Of a stretch of DNA of 64,000 nt, positions 62,104 through 64,000 are shown piece by piece. The DNA is taken from positions 31,730-95,729 of the forward strand of contig MVRN01000074.1 in the NCBI GenBank assembly GCA_002067965.1, read 5' to 3'. Position numbers and translations under genes: made by a program. Positions within the stretch are counted from its first letter, which is position 1, and each line of letters opens with the position of its first letter. The stretch comes from Pelotomaculum sp. PtaU1.Bin035 (GTDB lineage Bacteria; Bacillota; Desulfotomaculia; Desulfotomaculales; Pelotomaculaceae). Below the pieces are notes generated by a model, which saw only the letters and a program-made list of their open reading frames with translations, had not been told where the DNA came from and did no database searches.

Positions 62104-63348
62104 TTAAGGATAAATAAGTTTCTCTATACCGATATCCTCAACTGTTTCCAAAACAGCCTTTACCCGTACCAGATTTTCCGGGTTACCAGGATTAACCTCT
62201 TCAAACCACCGTTCCTGAACCACAGCATCTTTTGGAATTTGCCCCGCCGCGGCCTCCAGAGCTATTTTTTCGGCAGCCTTGCGGGCGTCCTCCCGGTTGC
62301 GCTCATCGCGGTAACCAGCCAACTCCCGGTATTCCACAGTTACTAGTTCGACGGGTATCTCAAGATTCCTCCATTTAGGAAGCTTTTTAACAAAAGTCTC
62401 GACTTCATAATGCTCGAAAGGGGCATTTTGGCTGCCAGATAAAATTATTTCCTTTGAGTTGTACTTAATACTAACGCTGGTTTCGGATCTTCCCGTCAAC
62501 CGGAGGCCGGTCTCAATGACCTGCGATTCACCATAACTCTCGTACCAAACTCTGGCGCGTACGATGCCATTAGCGTGAACGAAACGGGATGGCCGGACAA
62601 TTTTTGGCGCTTCTTTTGGCTTATTTTCTTCACCCGGCTTTGGAGACTCTTCCAGGGGGGGAATTTCACCGGAGATAAGCACCTGGCCCGGAATAACAGT
62701 ATCTCCTTCTTTCACCGACGGGTGGCCGTTCAGGACCAACAATTCCTTAACCAGGCCCGCTTTTGCGGCAACGATATGAGATGGCCTCCGGTCCATTTCC
62801 TCCGGTACAACCCGTTCCGCCACTTCGATTGTTACTTTAGTGCCCTTGAAATACACACCTGTCCATGCCACAAGCGGAAGGCGTTCTATGATTCTAGCTT
62901 CTATCCTGTCCGGCTCTATTTTCCATTTGGGCATTCCCCTGGATAAGCCGGATTCAGCAGCCACATCCAGCACTTCCGCAGCTGTGATCCGTTCGTTGCC
63001 CCTGACTTCAATAAACCAAACAAAAGACGAAAGGAAATAAAGAGTCCCCAGGAAAAAAACAAACCCTATCGCCAGCGCCTTTCTCCGCCGCAGCCGGGCA
63101 AAATGGAAAGGAAAACCTCTCTTGGATTTGATATTGTAACGACAGCCAGTCCGCCTGGCAATGTGGCGCAGCGGCTTCACAGCCTGCAGCCTGACCTTGA
63201 GTGTCAGGACATCGTTACCCGCCTTGGAGATATCCCAAAGGTAAATTCCCCTGCTCGCAGCCATGTTAACAAACTTTTCCGGCGTTTTCCCGGTGACTAT
63301 TATAACTACATAACCAATAAAATAAGATACCAGCTTAAATAATAACAT
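62104..63348 (-). CDS. yqfD: Sporulation protein YqfD
   Basis: 414-aa membrane protein with N-terminal region (FKLVSYFIGYVVIIVTG), one further helix (about 95-115; RRRKALAIGFVFFLGTLYFL) and a large extracellular or forespore-side domain (RVVPEEMDRRPSHIVAAKAG, KYNSKEIILSG). In Bacillus YqfD and YqfC are sporulation proteins under SigE. It follows yqfC by 13 nt. Confidence 0.92.
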   Translation of the reverse strand: MLLFKLVSYFIGYVVIIVTGKTPEKFVNMAASRGIYLWDISKAGNDVLTLKVRLQAVKPLRHIARRTGCRYNIKSKRGFPFHFARLRRRKALAIGFVFFLGTLYFLSSFVWFIEVRGNERITAAEVLDVAAESGLSRGMPKWKIEPDRIEARIIERLPLVAWTGVYFKGTKVTIEVAERVVPEEMDRRPSHIVAAKAGLVKELLVLNGHPSVKEGDTVIPGQVLISGEIPPLEESPKPGEENKPKEAPKIVRPSRFVHANGIVRARVWYESYGESQVIETGLRLTGRSETSVSIKYNSKEIILSGSQNAPFEHYEVETFVKKLPKWRNLEIPVELVTVEYRELAGYRDERNREDARKAAEKIALEAAAGQIPKDAVVQERWFEEVNPGNPENLVRVKAVLETVEDIGIEKLIYP

Positions 63349-63361
63349 GGCGCTACCCCCG

Positions 63362-63643
63362 TCAATTGAAGCTTAAAGATCTAATTTTTCCTTCAATATG
63401 CAGTTCGTCTGGCAGTAAATTCCTAAGCGTCAAATTTTCTCCCGCGACCGCCACTTCACCCTCTCCGACGCTTACCCGGACAACATCCGCAGTGTATTCA
63501 ATAATCCCGCGGTGGTTTTCAATGAAAAGTTGAATATTTCCGACCAGAACTATTTTGGGCAAGTCCAACATAACATCGCCGGGTATTTCAAGAAAATCAG
63601 ATAACTGCCTTTTAAATTTCCTCTTCAAATCAATCCAGGACAT
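63362..63643 (-). CDS. yqfC: Sporulation protein YqfC
   Basis: 93-aa YabP/YqfC-family protein: FLEIPGDVMLDLPKIVLVGN near residue 18 and YTADVVRVSVGEGEV in the middle are the family pattern. Mother-cell SigE regulon in Bacillus. ATG start with GGAGGGG upstream. First gene of the yqfC-yqfD-phoH-yqfF-ybeY run. A CATAAATT element about 20-30 nt upstream resembles a SigE -10, but no clear -35 was found. Confidence 0.92.
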   Translation of the reverse strand: MSWIDLKRKFKRQLSDFLEIPGDVMLDLPKIVLVGNIQLFIENHRGIIEYTADVVRVSVGEGEVAVAGENLTLRNLLPDELHIEGKIRSLSFN

Positions 63644-64000
63644 AAAAAATCCCCTCCTTGCAAAAATTTATGCAAATTGGAAGGGTTAAATTACTATTAA
63701 ATGGCAGGCAGACTAATCTTTACTTAGCGACCTGTGGGCTTACACGCAGCTCATATTCGCCCCCTAAAAAAGGTCTTCGTTCGCCCTCGGGCTCGGTCAA
63801 ACCCGGCGCTGAAACGCCTCAAACAGTTCCCTTATCCTCGAACGGTTAATAATGCGACAAGTTTGGTCGCAATGGCGACACAAAAGAAAACTCCCATATT
63901 AAAGTAACTCTCGCCATTGCTGTCCTGTTAATGCTACCGTATAAAGTCCAGAAATAGCCGGTGTTAATTGTCCTTAGTCTGACGAATAAACTGACCAAGT
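63644..64000. other. Upstream region of yqfC, no gene recognised
   Basis: 357 bp to the window edge. Frames here (such as 63658-63849 on the plus strand) lack ribosome sites and resemble no family. There are short inverted repeats: GCGAC/GTCGC (63854-63870) and GCAATGGCGA/TCGCCATTGC (63869-63878 and 63911-63920), which could be part of a terminator or operator system for a gene outside the window. Confidence 0.45.

Noticed and set aside
63658..63849. 63-codon plus-strand frame near the right edge
   Set aside because: No ribosome site, no recognisable family, and it overlaps the yqfC promoter region.
1..64000. CRISPR array, complete prophage or known anti-phage system
   Set aside because: No direct-repeat array, no phage structural genes and no recognisable defence genes were seen on either strand.

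Overview
The window looks like a chromosomal segment of an anaerobic, endospore-forming Firmicute, most like the Peptococcaceae/Desulfotomaculales (Pelotomaculum or Desulfotomaculum type). This is inferred from gene content and order, because no database search was possible. Sporulation genes (spoVD, yqfC, yqfD), the Bacillus/Clostridia yqfC-to-sigA gene neighbourhood, PPDK with GTP-type PEP carboxykinase, a two-gene Suf system and a monoderm-style type IV pilus operon all fit that placement. Base composition is moderate. Most genes lie on the minus strand, so the text follows transcription from high to low coordinates where it helps.

Layout: 1-5204 is the start of the division/cell wall (dcw) cluster, mraZ-rsmH-ftsL-like-spoVD-murE, with a three-repeat MraZ box in front. 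5267-9655 holds a PHP phosphatase, a MetE-like zinc protein, Fur, a Nudix hydrolase and a D,D-carboxypeptidase. 9889-12184 is feoA-feoB with a textbook Fur box. 12407-16315 carries an MFS transporter, a polysaccharide deacetylase and an HtrA-like protease. 16468-18127 is a minimal sufC-sufB pair. 18527-20659 has a tiny cysteine peptide, a DUF3307 membrane protein and TldD. 20906-30116 is a type IVa pilus operon (pilB, pilC, major pilin, four further pseudopilin or PilX-type genes, pilM, pilN, pilO). 30374-33670 is an accessory stretch: an MBL hydrolase, several very small genes, a frameshifted SRAP gene and a decayed recombinase, next to a tRNA cluster (Asn, Met, Glu, pseudo-Val, Val; 33675-34140).

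34202-39035 carries sigA, dnaG, dgt and thpR. 39233-42938 is a plus-strand, tightly coupled three-gene unit (membrane/TPR protein, PRC-barrel protein, VanW/G5 protein) of unknown function, ended by a 135-bp MITE-like element. 43099-47689 holds ppdK and pckG. 47978-50015 holds a TerC protein and a soluble PRC/MgtE_N/CBS protein. 50579-55375 is the PPDK regulatory kinase/phosphorylase, ccpN and T-box-controlled glyQS. 55419-63643 is DUF4342-recO-era-small membrane protein-cdd-ybeY-yqfF-phoH-yqfD-yqfC.

Three themes stand out. First, PEP/pyruvate metabolism: ppdK, pckG, their likely repressor CcpN and the PPDK modifying enzyme sit within 9 kb. Second, rare start codons: the major pilin (ATA), sigA (CTG) and the PPDK regulator (ATT or ATC) all have good Shine-Dalgarno sequences but no ATG/GTG/TTG at the right place. 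Third, accessory decay beside the tRNA genes: a recombinase tail, a broken tRNA-Val and a frameshifted SRAP gene. No complete prophage, CRISPR array or obvious defence system was seen. The strongest candidate for something undescribed is the 39233-42938 envelope operon.
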